Positions 1 to 8,299 of a stretch of 64,000 bases of DNA are shown here, in pieces; the first letter of the stretch is position 1; every line of letters begins with the position of its first letter. The DNA lies in assembly GCF_015476115.1 (NCBI RefSeq), contig NZ_CP064295.1, positions 738,001-802,000 on the forward strand, read 5' to 3'. The position numbers were made by a program, and so were the translations under genes. The stretch is from Aegicerativicinus sediminis (GTDB lineage Bacteria > Bacteroidota > Bacteroidia > Flavobacteriales > Flavobacteriaceae). The notes beneath the pieces were generated by a model that had not been told where the DNA came from, searched no databases, and worked only from the letters and a program-made list of their open reading frames with translations.

Positions 1-872
1 AAATAACCTACCCAAGATAGAATATTAAATAGGCCATTAACTCTTCCAAATTGCTCAGCCAAGTCCCAATGACCTATTGCTCTATCATCATTAGGCGCAA
101 TATTATGCCTTGATTTTAGTATATCAAAAACCTTTTGTTTGATATCAGAGATATTATAGTCATCATAAGCAGTAATAGCCATCCAACCAACATTATTTCC
201 ACTATTAAAAGCTTGGGCAAAAGAAGTAAACGGAATAAAAATAGTATTTGCTTCTTCTTCTCTATTTCCCTGGCTATTAGGCATATTGAATACACCAACC
301 ACCATAAAATTGACCCCGCTTATTTTGACATAGCTTCCTATTACCTCTTCATTTTTATCGTATAAAGCTTTGATTACATCTTTCCCAATAACACACACTT
401 TACGTTTGGCTTCAATATCTGAGTAACTGATAAATCTCCCCATCAAAATATCCATCGGTTGTTGGTTGATGAATTCAGGATAATCCGCATTCACTTGAAA
501 AGCACCAGTACGTGTGCCTCGAATAACATTATTGGCACCCATATATCCACCTAACTGATTTCTTGGAGAAACATATTTAAGTTCTGGCATTTGAGCCTTT
601 AAAGTGGTAACATCGCTAAGATCATAATTAAACCTTCGATTGTTTGGTAAACCCTTATAAGGAATTGAAGTCCGTTGAGCCCACATAAACATGGAGTTTG
701 TAGCAAAATTGCTGAAATCGGCCATTACACCATTTCTTAATCCATTGGTCAACGCTAGCAATAATACCAAAATGGAAATTCCCCAAAACACCCCGAATGC
801 GGTTAAAATGGTTCTAAACTTGTTCGCGTTTAAAGCCTCTAAAATTTCATTCCAACGTTCTCTACTAAACAT
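1..872 (-). CDS. MacB-like ABC transporter permease (FtsX family), partial at left edge
   Basis: My translation of the minus strand is open from ATG at 872 to the window edge (290 codons, no stop). It starts MFSRERWNEILEALNANKFR, a cytoplasmic amphipathic segment, then a first membrane helix (about residues 20-45) and a large periplasmic domain, as in MacB/LolC/FtsX permeases. It is clearly paralogous to the adjacent upstream permease: both begin MF.(x)ERW.EI.E.L..NK.RT and share a YKGL...RR block and a NFMVVGVF block. Only one base separates its start from the upstream stop, so it is translated in the same operon. The C-terminal three membrane helices lie outside the window. It probably exports lipids, lipoproteins or small peptides together with the ATPase at 2111-2812; the substrate is unknown. 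Confidence 0.88.
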   Translation of the reverse strand, partial: MFSRERWNEILEALNANKFRTILTAFGVFWGISILVLLLALTNGLRNGVMADFSNFATNSMFMWAQRTSIPYKGLPNNRRFNYDLSDVTTLKAQMPELKYVSPRNQLGGYMGANNVIRGTRTGAFQVNADYPEFINQQPMDILMGRFISYSDIEAKRKVCVIGKDVIKALYDKNEEVIGSYVKISGVNFMVVGVFNMPNSQGNREEEANTIFIPFTSFAQAFNSGNNVGWMAITAYDDYNISDIKQKVFDILKSRHNIAPNDDRAIGHWDLAEQFGRVNGLFNILSWVGY

Positions 873-873
873 T

Positions 874-2118
874 TTATTCGTCTCTTAATGCTACAATTGG
901 TTTAATGCGAGAAGCGCGATAAGCAGGGATAAAACCTGCTAATCCTCCTGCGAAAACAAGGATGAAAACAGTGGCTAGTGCAATTTGAAAATCAACTTGC
1001 GGATGTTTTATAAAATCGCTTTGGATCTGTGGACCCACCAATTCAAGTAACCCAAGACCCGTAATTAACCCAAAAAGTCCTGAAAACATAGTTACAAAAA
1101 TGGCTTCTTGTAAAATCATACCTACAATTGAAGAAGGCAAAGCACCAATAGCTTTTCGAATACCAATTTCTTTGGTACGTTCCTTAACTATAATGATCAT
1201 AATGTTTCCAACCCCAACAATTCCAGCTATTATGGTTCCTATACCAACAAACCAAAATACAGCACTTATGGTATCAATCAAGGTGTAAATTTTCTTGGCT
1301 TCTGCCAGAGTGCCATTAACTCTAATCGCATTTTGGTCGTCTGGAGCAATCATATGTCGAGCCTTCAATTCATCAGAAATACCTTGAGTTAAACTATTCG
1401 ATAATTCAACGGCTTCATTGAAATTTTTTGACATTTTAACCGTGACCTCAATATTTCGAATATCATTAGAGGCGTTAAAAACCTTTTGGGCTGAAGAGAG
1501 AGGTAGGTAAACTCGTGTTTCTTCACGTTCACCTCCAGGATCTGAAAAAACTCCAACCACCATAAAATTCATTCCATTAACAGAAACTTGCTGTCCTAAG
1601 GGGTCAGATTCCTTAAAAAGATCTGTTTTAACTTTATTACCAATGACAGCTACCTTTCTGCTTTCAACAACATCGGTGTTATTAATAAAGCGACCATTAA
1701 CAATGTCAGAATTCTCAATAAATTGTTTATCTGGATATACCCCTTCTACCCGATAATTACCAAATTGACCGTTATAAGAAATAGTCCCACCCCAAATTGA
1801 ATAACCAGCTGATTTTAGATCTATATGATCACCAAATTTATTGGTGATATCCGCATAGTCATCCATTTTAAGTTGTACCCTTCTACCAGGGTTTAAGCCT
1901 TTATATTCTTTTGTAGTAACTCCTGGCCAAACATTAATAGAATTGGTGGCATCCTGTTCAAATTCAGATGTAACTCCGTTTTGGATACCTCGGCTAAAAC
2001 CTAGTAAAATTACGAGAATAAAGATTCCGGAGGCCACAGATAGACCTGTTAAGCAAGTCCTTAACTTATTTTTTCGCAGGGTCTCAAATATCTCCTGCCA
2101 GCGTTCAATTTCAAACAT
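874..2118 (-). CDS. MacB-like ABC transporter permease (FtsX family)
   Basis: 414 residues, the full family length. There is an N-terminal transmembrane helix (about residues 22-44), a MacB periplasmic core domain (about 50-280), and three C-terminal helices (about 285-405), with the FtsX-type cytoplasmic stretch VKERTKEIGIRKAIGA between the second and third helices. The reading frame overlaps the end of the ATPase by 8 bases, showing translational coupling. It presumably pairs with the neighbouring paralogous permease as a heterodimer energised by the ATPase. MacB systems export macrolides, siderophores or lipopeptides, and Lol systems lipoproteins; the sequence does not say which applies here. 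Confidence 0.92.
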   Translation of the reverse strand: MFEIERWQEIFETLRKNKLRTCLTGLSVASGIFILVILLGFSRGIQNGVTSEFEQDATNSINVWPGVTTKEYKGLNPGRRVQLKMDDYADITNKFGDHIDLKSAGYSIWGGTISYNGQFGNYRVEGVYPDKQFIENSDIVNGRFINNTDVVESRKVAVIGNKVKTDLFKESDPLGQQVSVNGMNFMVVGVFSDPGGEREETRVYLPLSSAQKVFNASNDIRNIEVTVKMSKNFNEAVELSNSLTQGISDELKARHMIAPDDQNAIRVNGTLAEAKKIYTLIDTISAVFWFVGIGTIIAGIVGVGNIMIIIVKERTKEIGIRKAIGALPSSIVGMILQEAIFVTMFSGLFGLITGLGLLELVGPQIQSDFIKHPQVDFQIALATVFILVFAGGLAGFIPAYRASRIKPIVALRDE

Positions 2119-2812
2119 ACTCCGAAGCTCTCACCTGTTCTGTTAAAGTATCATTGATAATCAATCCATCCTTTAACTCAACTATACGCTTTGTCATGTG
2201 AGCAATATCATCTTCATGGGTAACCACCAAAATGGTTTTGCCCTCATCATTAATTTGTTGTATCAATTCCATTACACCATAAGAAGTGGTGGAATCTAGA
2301 GCACCCGTGGGCTCATCGGCCAATAGTACCTTAGGTTCACTAGCCAATGCTCTCGCTATAGCTACTCTTTGCTTTTGCCCTCCCGACAACTCATTTGGCA
2401 AATGCTCTTTCCAAGGGGTTAAGCCTACCTTATCAAGATAATAGGCTGCCTTTTCCAAACGCTCTTTTCGTTTTATTCCTTTGTAATAAAGAGGAAGAGC
2501 CACATTGTCTAAAGCAGATTTATAATTAATTAAATTGAATGATTGGAAGATAAATCCCAAAAATTCATTTCTATAAAGAGCAGCTACTCTTTCATTTAAA
2601 TTTTTTATGGGCTTGCCGTCTAGAATATACTCCCCAGAGTCTGCTTCATCAAGCATTCCCAAAATATTCAAAAGTGTTGATTTTCCTGATCCCGAAGACC
2701 CCATAATACTGACAAGTTCACCTTCTTTAACATTGAAATCTATCCCTTTCAATACATGTAAAGTGTTCGAGCCCATATGGTAGGATTTGTGAAGATCCCT
2801 TATCTCTATCAT
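2111..2812 (-). CDS. ABC transporter ATP-binding protein (MacB/LolD type)
   Basis: 233 residues, a stand-alone nucleotide-binding domain. Walker A GSSGSGKST is at residues 38-46, the signature LSGGQ at 142-146 and Walker B VLLADEP at 162-168, followed by the D-loop ALDS. The FQSFNL segment after the Q-loop is typical of the LolD/MacB/FtsE branch. It hydrolyses ATP on the inner face of the membrane to drive the two downstream permeases, forming one operon on the minus strand. No consensus promoter was recognised in the 118 bases upstream. Confidence 0.93.
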   Translation of the reverse strand: MIEIRDLHKSYHMGSNTLHVLKGIDFNVKEGELVSIMGSSGSGKSTLLNILGMLDEADSGEYILDGKPIKNLNERVAALYRNEFLGFIFQSFNLINYKSALDNVALPLYYKGIKRKERLEKAAYYLDKVGLTPWKEHLPNELSGGQKQRVAIARALASEPKVLLADEPTGALDSTTSYGVMELIQQINDEGKTILVVTHEDDIAHMTKRIVELKDGLIINDTLTEQVRASEYV

Positions 2813-2930
2813 TTAGTGATGGTTAAAATGCAAAGTTCGGAAATAGGCCAAGGACTTTCTATTAATAAAAAGTTAACTTATTCCCTCTAGATTAACTAGA
2901 CTAAAGAAGGGGATATTTGTTACGGAAAAA

Positions 2931-3176
2931 TTAGGCTTTTTTGACCCTTTTTGCACGGAAAAACTGATAGTAGATGAAATAAGCAATTCCACCTATTAAC
3001 AGGTAAGGAAATATCATTAAATAAATAATTCCATTATTAACTCCTTCTGCGGTAGACTGTCCACTTTCACTTTCTAATACCGCCCTGCACATAGCACATT
3101 GGCCATAAGAATATTGAATACTGATTATCAGTGTAATAATTAAGGTTATGATGGTATGTTTATAGTGGAATTTCAA
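2931..3176 (-). CDS. small secreted/membrane protein with CAMC motif, oxidase-cluster associated
   Basis: 81 residues. There is a hydrophobic signal sequence (1-25), a CAMCRA motif directly after the predicted cleavage site, an acidic/polar stretch, one membrane helix (about 50-70) and a basic tail FFRAKRVKKA. The spacing C-x-x-C could bind a metal or be redox active, but nothing in the sequence proves this. It lies two bases after the DUF420 gene and closes the Sco/DUF420 operon, so a role in cytochrome oxidase assembly is the natural inference. I recognise similar short proteins next to oxidase genes in Flavobacteria but know of no demonstrated function. Confidence 0.75.
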   Translation of the reverse strand: MKFHYKHTIITLIITLIISIQYSYGQCAMCRAVLESESGQSTAEGVNNGIIYLMIFPYLLIGGIAYFIYYQFFRAKRVKKA

Positions 3177-3178
3177 AC

Positions 3179-3712
3179 TTATTTATAGTATGGTGAAATT
3201 AAGATAAAAACTAAAACCCCCGTAATTGCAACATAAAGCCATAAAGGAAATGTAATCCTAGCTATTTTACGATGCCTCTCCACATCCATGGTAATTCCCC
3301 TGACATAGGTAATTAAAACCATCGGAATAATGATTACAGACAAAAGAATGTGGGTTATTAAAATGAAATAATAAATGTATTTTAATAAACCTTCACCTCC
3401 ATAAGGTGTAGACTCGCTAGTCATATGATAAGCCACATACATCCCAAGGAATAATACTGAAAGCCCAAGAGCAAATTGAACCAAGCGTTTGTGCCATTCA
3501 ATTTTTTTGTTTTTAATCGCAACAAAAGCCAACACCAATACTAACGCTGTCATGGCATTAATTCCTGCATATATTGGTGGTAAAAATGATAATGGTTCAA
3601 CATTCGGAAGTTTAATCCCGAATAAAATAACCACTACTATTGGGATAAGGATTGATAGAGTCCAAATCCATTTGTTATATTTTTTTTGCTTTTCTAAAAC
3701 GGGGGTATTCAT
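3179..3712 (-). CDS. DUF420 family membrane protein (CtaM-like)
   Basis: 177 residues with about five transmembrane helices (near 18-36, 45-65, 78-96, 110-135, 153-173). The conserved histidines in the W-H-K-R-LVQFAL and ITHILLSV segments are those of the DUF420 family. Members such as YozB/CtaM are needed for maturation of heme-copper oxidases in Gram-positive bacteria; that is family knowledge, not shown here. It sits between sco1 and the small CAMC protein with two-base gaps, consistent with an assembly factor translated together with the copper chaperone. Confidence 0.85.
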   Translation of the reverse strand: MNTPVLEKQKKYNKWIWTLSILIPIVVVILFGIKLPNVEPLSFLPPIYAGINAMTALVLVLAFVAIKNKKIEWHKRLVQFALGLSVLFLGMYVAYHMTSESTPYGGEGLLKYIYYFILITHILLSVIIIPMVLITYVRGITMDVERHRKIARITFPLWLYVAITGVLVFILISPYYK

Positions 3713-3714
3713 AG

Positions 3715-4458
3715 TTATTCGGCCAACAATTTTTTAATGTCTTGTTTCAACAAGCTTATTTCTTCACGTTCACCATCTTCATCAAAACCTTCTTCTTCAC
3801 TTATTACACCTTTATAGAATATTATCGGATTTCCGAATTGATCTGATCGAGATCGAATATATCCGTTTTTGTCTATCAAAGCGAAATTTCCAGAATGCTC
3901 AAACCCTCCTTCTACATTTGGGTTTTCTCCAGCATATATATTAAAACCTACATTGGCAAGCTGATAGATACTATCTTTATTTCCTGTCATAAGATGCCAA
4001 TTGGGATGTGTAATTTTATATTGTGTAGCATAATCCTTTAGAACTTCAGTGGTGTCGTATTCAGGATTAATTGTAAATGAAGCAATTCCAAAATCTATAT
4101 TATCCTGAAAATCGCCTTGAATGTCCACCATATTACGATTCATTTTTGGGCAAATAGACGGACAGGTTGTGAAAAAGAATTCCGCAACATAAACCTTACC
4201 CTCATAATCTTTATTGCTAATAGTATCACCGTTTTGATTGACAAAACTAAAAGGAGGAACTTTTTTAGGTTCGCCATTAATGTTAAGGAACATCAATTCT
4301 GTGTCATCAACTTTATCCTGTATTGACCCACTGCGACTATCATCTCGAACGACATCACCATTACTGATCCTGTCTACAATTTCCGGAATAAAAATGATGC
4401 CAAAAATCAGAATAACGGCAGCTATGCCGATGTAGGAATAATTAGTTTTCTTGCTCAT
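3715..4458 (-). CDS. Sco1/SenC copper chaperone for cytochrome c oxidase
   Basis: 247 residues. An N-terminal membrane anchor (about 8-27) is followed by a periplasmic thioredoxin-fold domain. The copper ligands are all present: C99 and C103 in CPSIC, and H188 in FEHSG. Sco proteins bind copper and help build the CuA centre of oxidase subunit II, which is encoded here at 31178-32242. A low-complexity acidic segment (EEEGFDEDGEREE) sits near the C-terminus. The start overlaps the end of the upstream Sco-like gene by 17 bases, which indicates coupled translation. Confidence 0.93.
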   Translation of the reverse strand: MSKKTNYSYIGIAAVILIFGIIFIPEIVDRISNGDVVRDDSRSGSIQDKVDDTELMFLNINGEPKKVPPFSFVNQNGDTISNKDYEGKVYVAEFFFTTCPSICPKMNRNMVDIQGDFQDNIDFGIASFTINPEYDTTEVLKDYATQYKITHPNWHLMTGNKDSIYQLANVGFNIYAGENPNVEGGFEHSGNFALIDKNGYIRSRSDQFGNPIIFYKGVISEEEGFDEDGEREEISLLKQDIKKLLAE

Positions 4459-5155
4459 AATTACTTAAATCTTTTGCCCTTCTGATAGTAGAATTAAATT
4501 CTCCTTTACGTTTTTGCCTATATTCAGTTAACAAAATTCGCATATCTTCAGACAATTTATTTTTCATTTCCGCCACCTCCAGGGTGTTATAAGACCATAA
4601 TGGGTTTCCTTTTTCATTCTTTTTGCCTTCGTCAATTAGCCTACCCCTTTGGTGTAATTCTTTATCAATAATTATAACGTCTGTACTTGCGTTAGAATCA
4701 TTCAATACATTTTCCGTTTTAATACCCTTAAAAAACCCCTTTATGGCTCCTGCGCTGCCATAGACTACATGGAAATACTCTAAAGGTTCAAAGGGTGAAA
4801 TTTCAGAAATCAATTCATTAACTTTTTCCTTTGAATCTGGAGTTGCTAATAAAACAACCTGAAACTTTTTAAAACCTCTAAACTTATCGTAGATAAGCTC
4901 TTTTACATTTGAAATGGAAATAGATTGGGCTTGGGGATCGCCCCCTATAATACCTAGGACAGTTATATGATCCTTCAAACGTATTTGGACATTTTGGTCA
5001 AGGGATGAAAAATTACCCAGGTCGGGCACTTCGTCCTTAACAATATCAAGAGCTTCATAATTGTGGGTTGCCGGTAGAAGCATCAATAAAAAGGCTACCG
5101 GAAGGAAGAAAAGAATTCCTAATACCAGGTTTCGTTTTACTCTTTTCTTATACAT
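4442..5155 (-). CDS. membrane-anchored Sco-like/thioredoxin-fold protein without cysteines
   Basis: 237 residues. A basic N-terminus and one membrane helix (about 8-28) precede a soluble domain. The strand ITVLGIIGGD, the following helix and the later IIIDKELHQRGR strand mirror the Sco/thioredoxin core, where the Sco family has a catalytic strand and an F/IDK.G..R strand. The whole protein contains no cysteine, so it cannot act as a thiol or Cys-copper chaperone. It heads the operon with sco1, DUF420 and the CAMC protein, immediately downstream of a terminator. A structural or regulatory assembly role is inferred; I know of no characterised homologue. Confidence 0.8.
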   Translation of the reverse strand: MYKKRVKRNLVLGILFFLPVAFLLMLLPATHNYEALDIVKDEVPDLGNFSSLDQNVQIRLKDHITVLGIIGGDPQAQSISISNVKELIYDKFRGFKKFQVVLLATPDSKEKVNELISEISPFEPLEYFHVVYGSAGAIKGFFKGIKTENVLNDSNASTDVIIIDKELHQRGRLIDEGKKNEKGNPLWSYNTLEVAEMKNKLSEDMRILLTEYRQKRKGEFNSTIRRAKDLSNYEQEN

Positions 5156-5195
5156 TTTATAAGCTTTTTGCCCTTCTCATAATTGTCGTGCAAAA

Positions 5196-5230
5196 ATAAG
5201 AAAGACAGTTAAAATTAACTGTCTTTCAAT
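5196..5230 (-). terminator. intrinsic terminator after oxidase subunit IV
   Basis: A 13-bp perfect stem (5200-5212 with 5215-5227, GAAAGACAGTTAA arm) with a two-base loop is followed on the minus strand by a T-rich tract (TTATTTTTG). It separates the cyoE/subunit III/subunit IV operon from the Sco operon, which must therefore have its own promoter or rely on readthrough. Confidence 0.8.
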
Positions 5231-5253
5231 ATCTTTTAACGTTACTTAAACGC

Positions 5254-5634
5254 TTAAAAATCTCTTTTTATAAAACCTGTTCGGTAGACTTCATCGATAT
5301 AGCCTCCTTCTTGCAACAGGATAAAAACCAAATAACAAATTAGAAAGATGGCCGTCCAAACAACCATACGTTTTAAACTCGGCAATTCATCCCTCATGTG
5401 CATAAAATCCCACGTAATGTAGTATGCTTTTACAATTGTTAGGATAATAAATATCCAATTAAGCAAATGCATTCCCAAAAAGTTAACCATTAAGGAATCT
5501 GGTTTGTAAATTCCTAGAATAACTTCAATTGCCGTTACAATGGATAAAAATATTAGGACCCCCCAAATTTTTTGGGTATTAGACTTAAATTTAATAAGTC
5601 CTCTGAAAATTTCTAATTTATGTGCGTGTGCCAT
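5254..5634 (-). CDS. cytochrome c oxidase subunit IV (caa3-type, CtaF-like)
   Basis: 126 residues with three membrane helices (about 22-42, 50-70, 88-110), the pattern of bacterial oxidase subunit IV. The segment VKAYYITWDFMHMRDE matches the helix-II/III loop of this family. It follows subunit III by 22 bases and ends at a strong terminator. Subunit IV is an accessory helix bundle that stabilises the inner-membrane oxidase; it carries no cofactor. Confidence 0.88.
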   Translation of the reverse strand: MAHAHKLEIFRGLIKFKSNTQKIWGVLIFLSIVTAIEVILGIYKPDSLMVNFLGMHLLNWIFIILTIVKAYYITWDFMHMRDELPSLKRMVVWTAIFLICYLVFILLQEGGYIDEVYRTGFIKRDF

Positions 5635-5656
5635 TTTTTAGAATGGTAATTTTAAA

Positions 5657-6658
5657 TTAAACCAGGTAAAAGAATGTAAATACGAAAACCCAAACTAAAT
5701 CTACAAAGTGCCAATATAAACCAACTTTTTCAACCATCTCATAAGTTCCTCTTCTCTCATAAGTACCTAGAATAACATTGAAGAAAATTATGATATTAAT
5801 TACAACACCAGAAAAAACGTGAAACCCGTGAAAACCAGTGATAAAGAAAAAGAAATCAGCAAACAAAGGAGAACCATATTCATTATGTACTAGGTTAGCA
5901 CCTTCGACCACCAAGGTTCCATGATTTTTAATTTGAGATATAGATTCACCTCTAGATAACACAGTTTTTTCACCTTCCTCGGTTAAAAGTTGTGTTCTTA
6001 CCAATATGTTTGAGTTTGCCTCTAATCCTGCTAACACCTCATTTACGGTATAAGAAGGCAAAGTACCTTCATCTTGAAACCATAAACCAGCGTTACGTTC
6101 AAGCTTAACTCTTTCAGTTGGTTGCGTAACTGCAAAATCCCTAAGGGCAACACGTTTAAAAACCTGTTCGCCATCCTTTTCAACATATTCCCCGAATTGA
6201 AGAATATTTCCTCCTTTAGTCAATACGGCACCGTAATCTCCTTTAATAAAGGTTGCCCATTCCCATGCTTGAGATCCAACGAAAATCAGACCACCAATTA
6301 TGGTAAGAAACATGTACCAGGTAACTTTCGTTTTCTGCATTTTATGACCTGCATCTACTGCGAGCACCATAGTTACAGAAGACATTATCAAAATAAATGT
6401 CATGAAAGCCACATAAATCATCGGTAATTCTTGCCCATGCAAGAAGGGAACGTGCGTAAACACTTCATCGGCTATAGGCCAAGATTCAATGAATTTAAAA
6501 CGGGAAAAACCGTAAGAAGCAAGAAATCCGGAAAAAGTTAATGCATCAGAAACGATGAAAAACCACATCATCAATTTTCCATAGCTTGCATGTAAAGGTT
6601 GGTTTCCTCCGCCCCAATTTTTTCCTTCAGTACCAGTTGCGACAACTGTCGTATCCAT
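5657..6658 (-). CDS. ctaE: cytochrome c oxidase subunit III (CtaE), with a large internal insertion
   Basis: 333 residues. The subunit III core is clear: helix blocks with GKLMMWFFIVSDALTFSGF, FVGSQAWEWATF and, near the end, FFFFITGFHGFHVFSGV and KVGLYWHFVDLVWVFVF. Between the QAWEW helix (about residue 133) and the ITGFHG helix (about 268) lies an extramembrane segment of roughly 120 residues rich in charged and polar residues, absent from the usual 200-280 residue proteins. Subunit III has no redox centre but stabilises subunit I. The gene follows a second, shorter subunit III gene in the same operon, a layout typical of Flavobacteria. Confidence 0.93.
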   Translation of the reverse strand: MDTTVVATGTEGKNWGGGNQPLHASYGKLMMWFFIVSDALTFSGFLASYGFSRFKFIESWPIADEVFTHVPFLHGQELPMIYVAFMTFILIMSSVTMVLAVDAGHKMQKTKVTWYMFLTIIGGLIFVGSQAWEWATFIKGDYGAVLTKGGNILQFGEYVEKDGEQVFKRVALRDFAVTQPTERVKLERNAGLWFQDEGTLPSYTVNEVLAGLEANSNILVRTQLLTEEGEKTVLSRGESISQIKNHGTLVVEGANLVHNEYGSPLFADFFFFITGFHGFHVFSGVVINIIIFFNVILGTYERRGTYEMVEKVGLYWHFVDLVWVFVFTFFYLV

Positions 6659-6704
6659 AGTCAGGGATTAGCGTTAAAAAGTTGGACAAAAATAACGATT
6701 TATT

Positions 6705-7286
6705 TTATCTAAAGAAATTTAAAAACAAAAACAGGTAAACCCACAGAATATCTATAAAATGCCAGAAAGTGCTTGCTAATTCAAGTCCCAACATATCTTC
6801 TGGCTTATACTTTTGTTTAAAATGATTATAAATTACTACCAAAAGGCTAACTAAACCAACAACAACGTGTAAAATATGCACAAAGGCTATTAGGAAAATA
6901 AAGGACATTGTAATGTTACTGGTAGGCCCTGTAAAATTAAATCCATCAGCTATTATCTGACCAAATCCTACAAATTGATTATAGATAAAAAACAAACCTA
7001 GAACCAATGTAGTTAACAACCAAATGGTAGTCTGTTGTAATTTAGATTGCTTTAATGATCTTTTGGCTAACCATATAGTTATACTACTAACAACAATAAT
7101 TACAGTACTTATTATAAATGCCTTTGGAAGTTGATAGTCTTGTAACCAATCTGGTCGACTACTACTGACGATTATGGCACTCGTCCAGCCTGCAAAGGAC
7201 ATAATAAGTGAAATGATACCAAACCAAAGCATCATCTTCTTTGCCCTATATTCTTTTTCCTTAATACTTCCTTCTGTTAAGTCCAT
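6705..7286 (-). CDS. cytochrome c oxidase subunit III family protein (short form)
   Basis: 193 residues with five predicted helices and the subunit III signature (FIFLIAFVHILHVVVGL, ELASTFWHFIDILWVYLF). It lacks the first two helices of a seven-helix subunit III. It begins 7 bases after the cyoE stop and is followed by the longer subunit III, so the operon supplies two non-identical subunit III-like proteins. Whether both enter one complex, or this one plays the role of a CtaE/CyoC variant for a different oxidase, cannot be told from the sequence. Confidence 0.9.
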   Translation of the reverse strand: MDLTEGSIKEKEYRAKKMMLWFGIISLIMSFAGWTSAIIVSSSRPDWLQDYQLPKAFIISTVIIVVSSITIWLAKRSLKQSKLQQTTIWLLTTLVLGLFFIYNQFVGFGQIIADGFNFTGPTSNITMSFIFLIAFVHILHVVVGLVSLLVVIYNHFKQKYKPEDMLGLELASTFWHFIDILWVYLFLFLNFFR

Positions 7287-7293
7287 TATTTAT

Positions 7294-8184
7294 TTAAATA
7301 AATTTATCAATCACATAAACGATTTGCACCAAAGTGATATAAGTAACACTCGCCAACATTAACTGCCTGGCTGCAACAACGGATCTTTTCTGAAATAACC
7401 TAAGGGCATAATACAACATAAAAAGTCCTATACAAAATACAACAATTGCCCCAACGAAGGACAAAGAAAGATCTCCCGTAAAATTGAAAACAGGAAGAAT
7501 TGATACGATTATTGTCCAACAACTATACATGACAATCTGAACCGCCGTCCCCTTATCGCGCTTACCTGTTGGCAACATAAAAAACCCTCCCCTCTTATAG
7601 TCTTCAAACAAAAACCAACCAATTGCCCAAAAATGCGGAAACTGCCAAAAAAATTGTAATGCAAATAAAATTCCAGGTTCGATGCCAAATTGATTTCTTG
7701 CAGCAACCCAACCTAACATAAAAGGAATAGCCCCGGGAATTGCACCCGCAAAAACCGCCAATGGAGTTTTTGTTTTTAATGGGGTGTAAATACTTGTATA
7801 TATGAAAATAGAAATGGCTCCATACATTGCGGTTCTAGGATTAATAATGTACAGGGTGATTATTCCTAATACTGTAAATATTGTGGCAATGGCAAAAGCA
7901 GTATTCACCGACATTCTTCCTCCCGGAATTGGCCGGTTCTTTGTTCTATCCATTAAGGCATCTAAGTCTCGTTCAATAATTTGGTTAAACGCATTTGAAG
8001 CACCAACCATAAAATATCCACCTATACACAATAAAATAACCGTTATTAAATTAACCGTGTCGGCTCCCAAAAAATAGCCAGCCACTGAAGAAAAGACCAC
8101 GCTGACTGATAACCGGACTTTGGTAATTTCCTTAAAGTCAGAAATTAAAGAGTGACTTGCTGTTGAAGTGTTAGAGGTACTCAA
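7294..8184 (-). CDS. cyoE: protoheme IX farnesyltransferase (heme O synthase)
   Basis: 296 residues, usual family length, with eight or nine membrane helices. The UbiA-superfamily allylic-diphosphate motif NAFNQIIERDLDALMDRT is at about residues 64-81, and the second aspartate-containing loop FLFEDYKRGGFFMLP at about 191-205. The enzyme attaches a farnesyl chain to heme B to make heme O, the precursor of heme A used by the aa3-type oxidase encoded elsewhere in the window. It is the first gene of its operon, with a consensus promoter about 30 bases upstream. Confidence 0.95.
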   Translation of the reverse strand: MSTSNTSTASHSLISDFKEITKVRLSVSVVFSSVAGYFLGADTVNLITVILLCIGGYFMVGASNAFNQIIERDLDALMDRTKNRPIPGGRMSVNTAFAIATIFTVLGIITLYIINPRTAMYGAISIFIYTSIYTPLKTKTPLAVFAGAIPGAIPFMLGWVAARNQFGIEPGILFALQFFWQFPHFWAIGWFLFEDYKRGGFFMLPTGKRDKGTAVQIVMYSCWTIIVSILPVFNFTGDLSLSFVGAIVVFCIGLFMLYYALRLFQKRSVVAARQLMLASVTYITLVQIVYVIDKFI

Positions 8185-8215
8185 CCTAAATGAATCTAGA
8201 TAAATTTTGTGGGTG

Positions 8216-8245
8216 CAAAGATACTCCTTAAAACAAAATCACCAA
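8216..8245 (-). promoter_or_regulatory. consensus Bacteroidota promoter for cyoE operon
   Basis: On the minus strand, TTG (8245-8243), a 19-base spacer and TATCTTTG (8223-8216) match the TTG-N17-23-TAnnTTTG promoter exactly. The predicted start of transcription is around 8209, giving a leader of about 25 bases before the cyoE ATG at 8184. Confidence 0.75.
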
Positions 8246-8299
8246 TTAAATAAAAAAGTTCTTGTAGTTAGCAAAAGTTAAAATATAGATATTGGTTAT

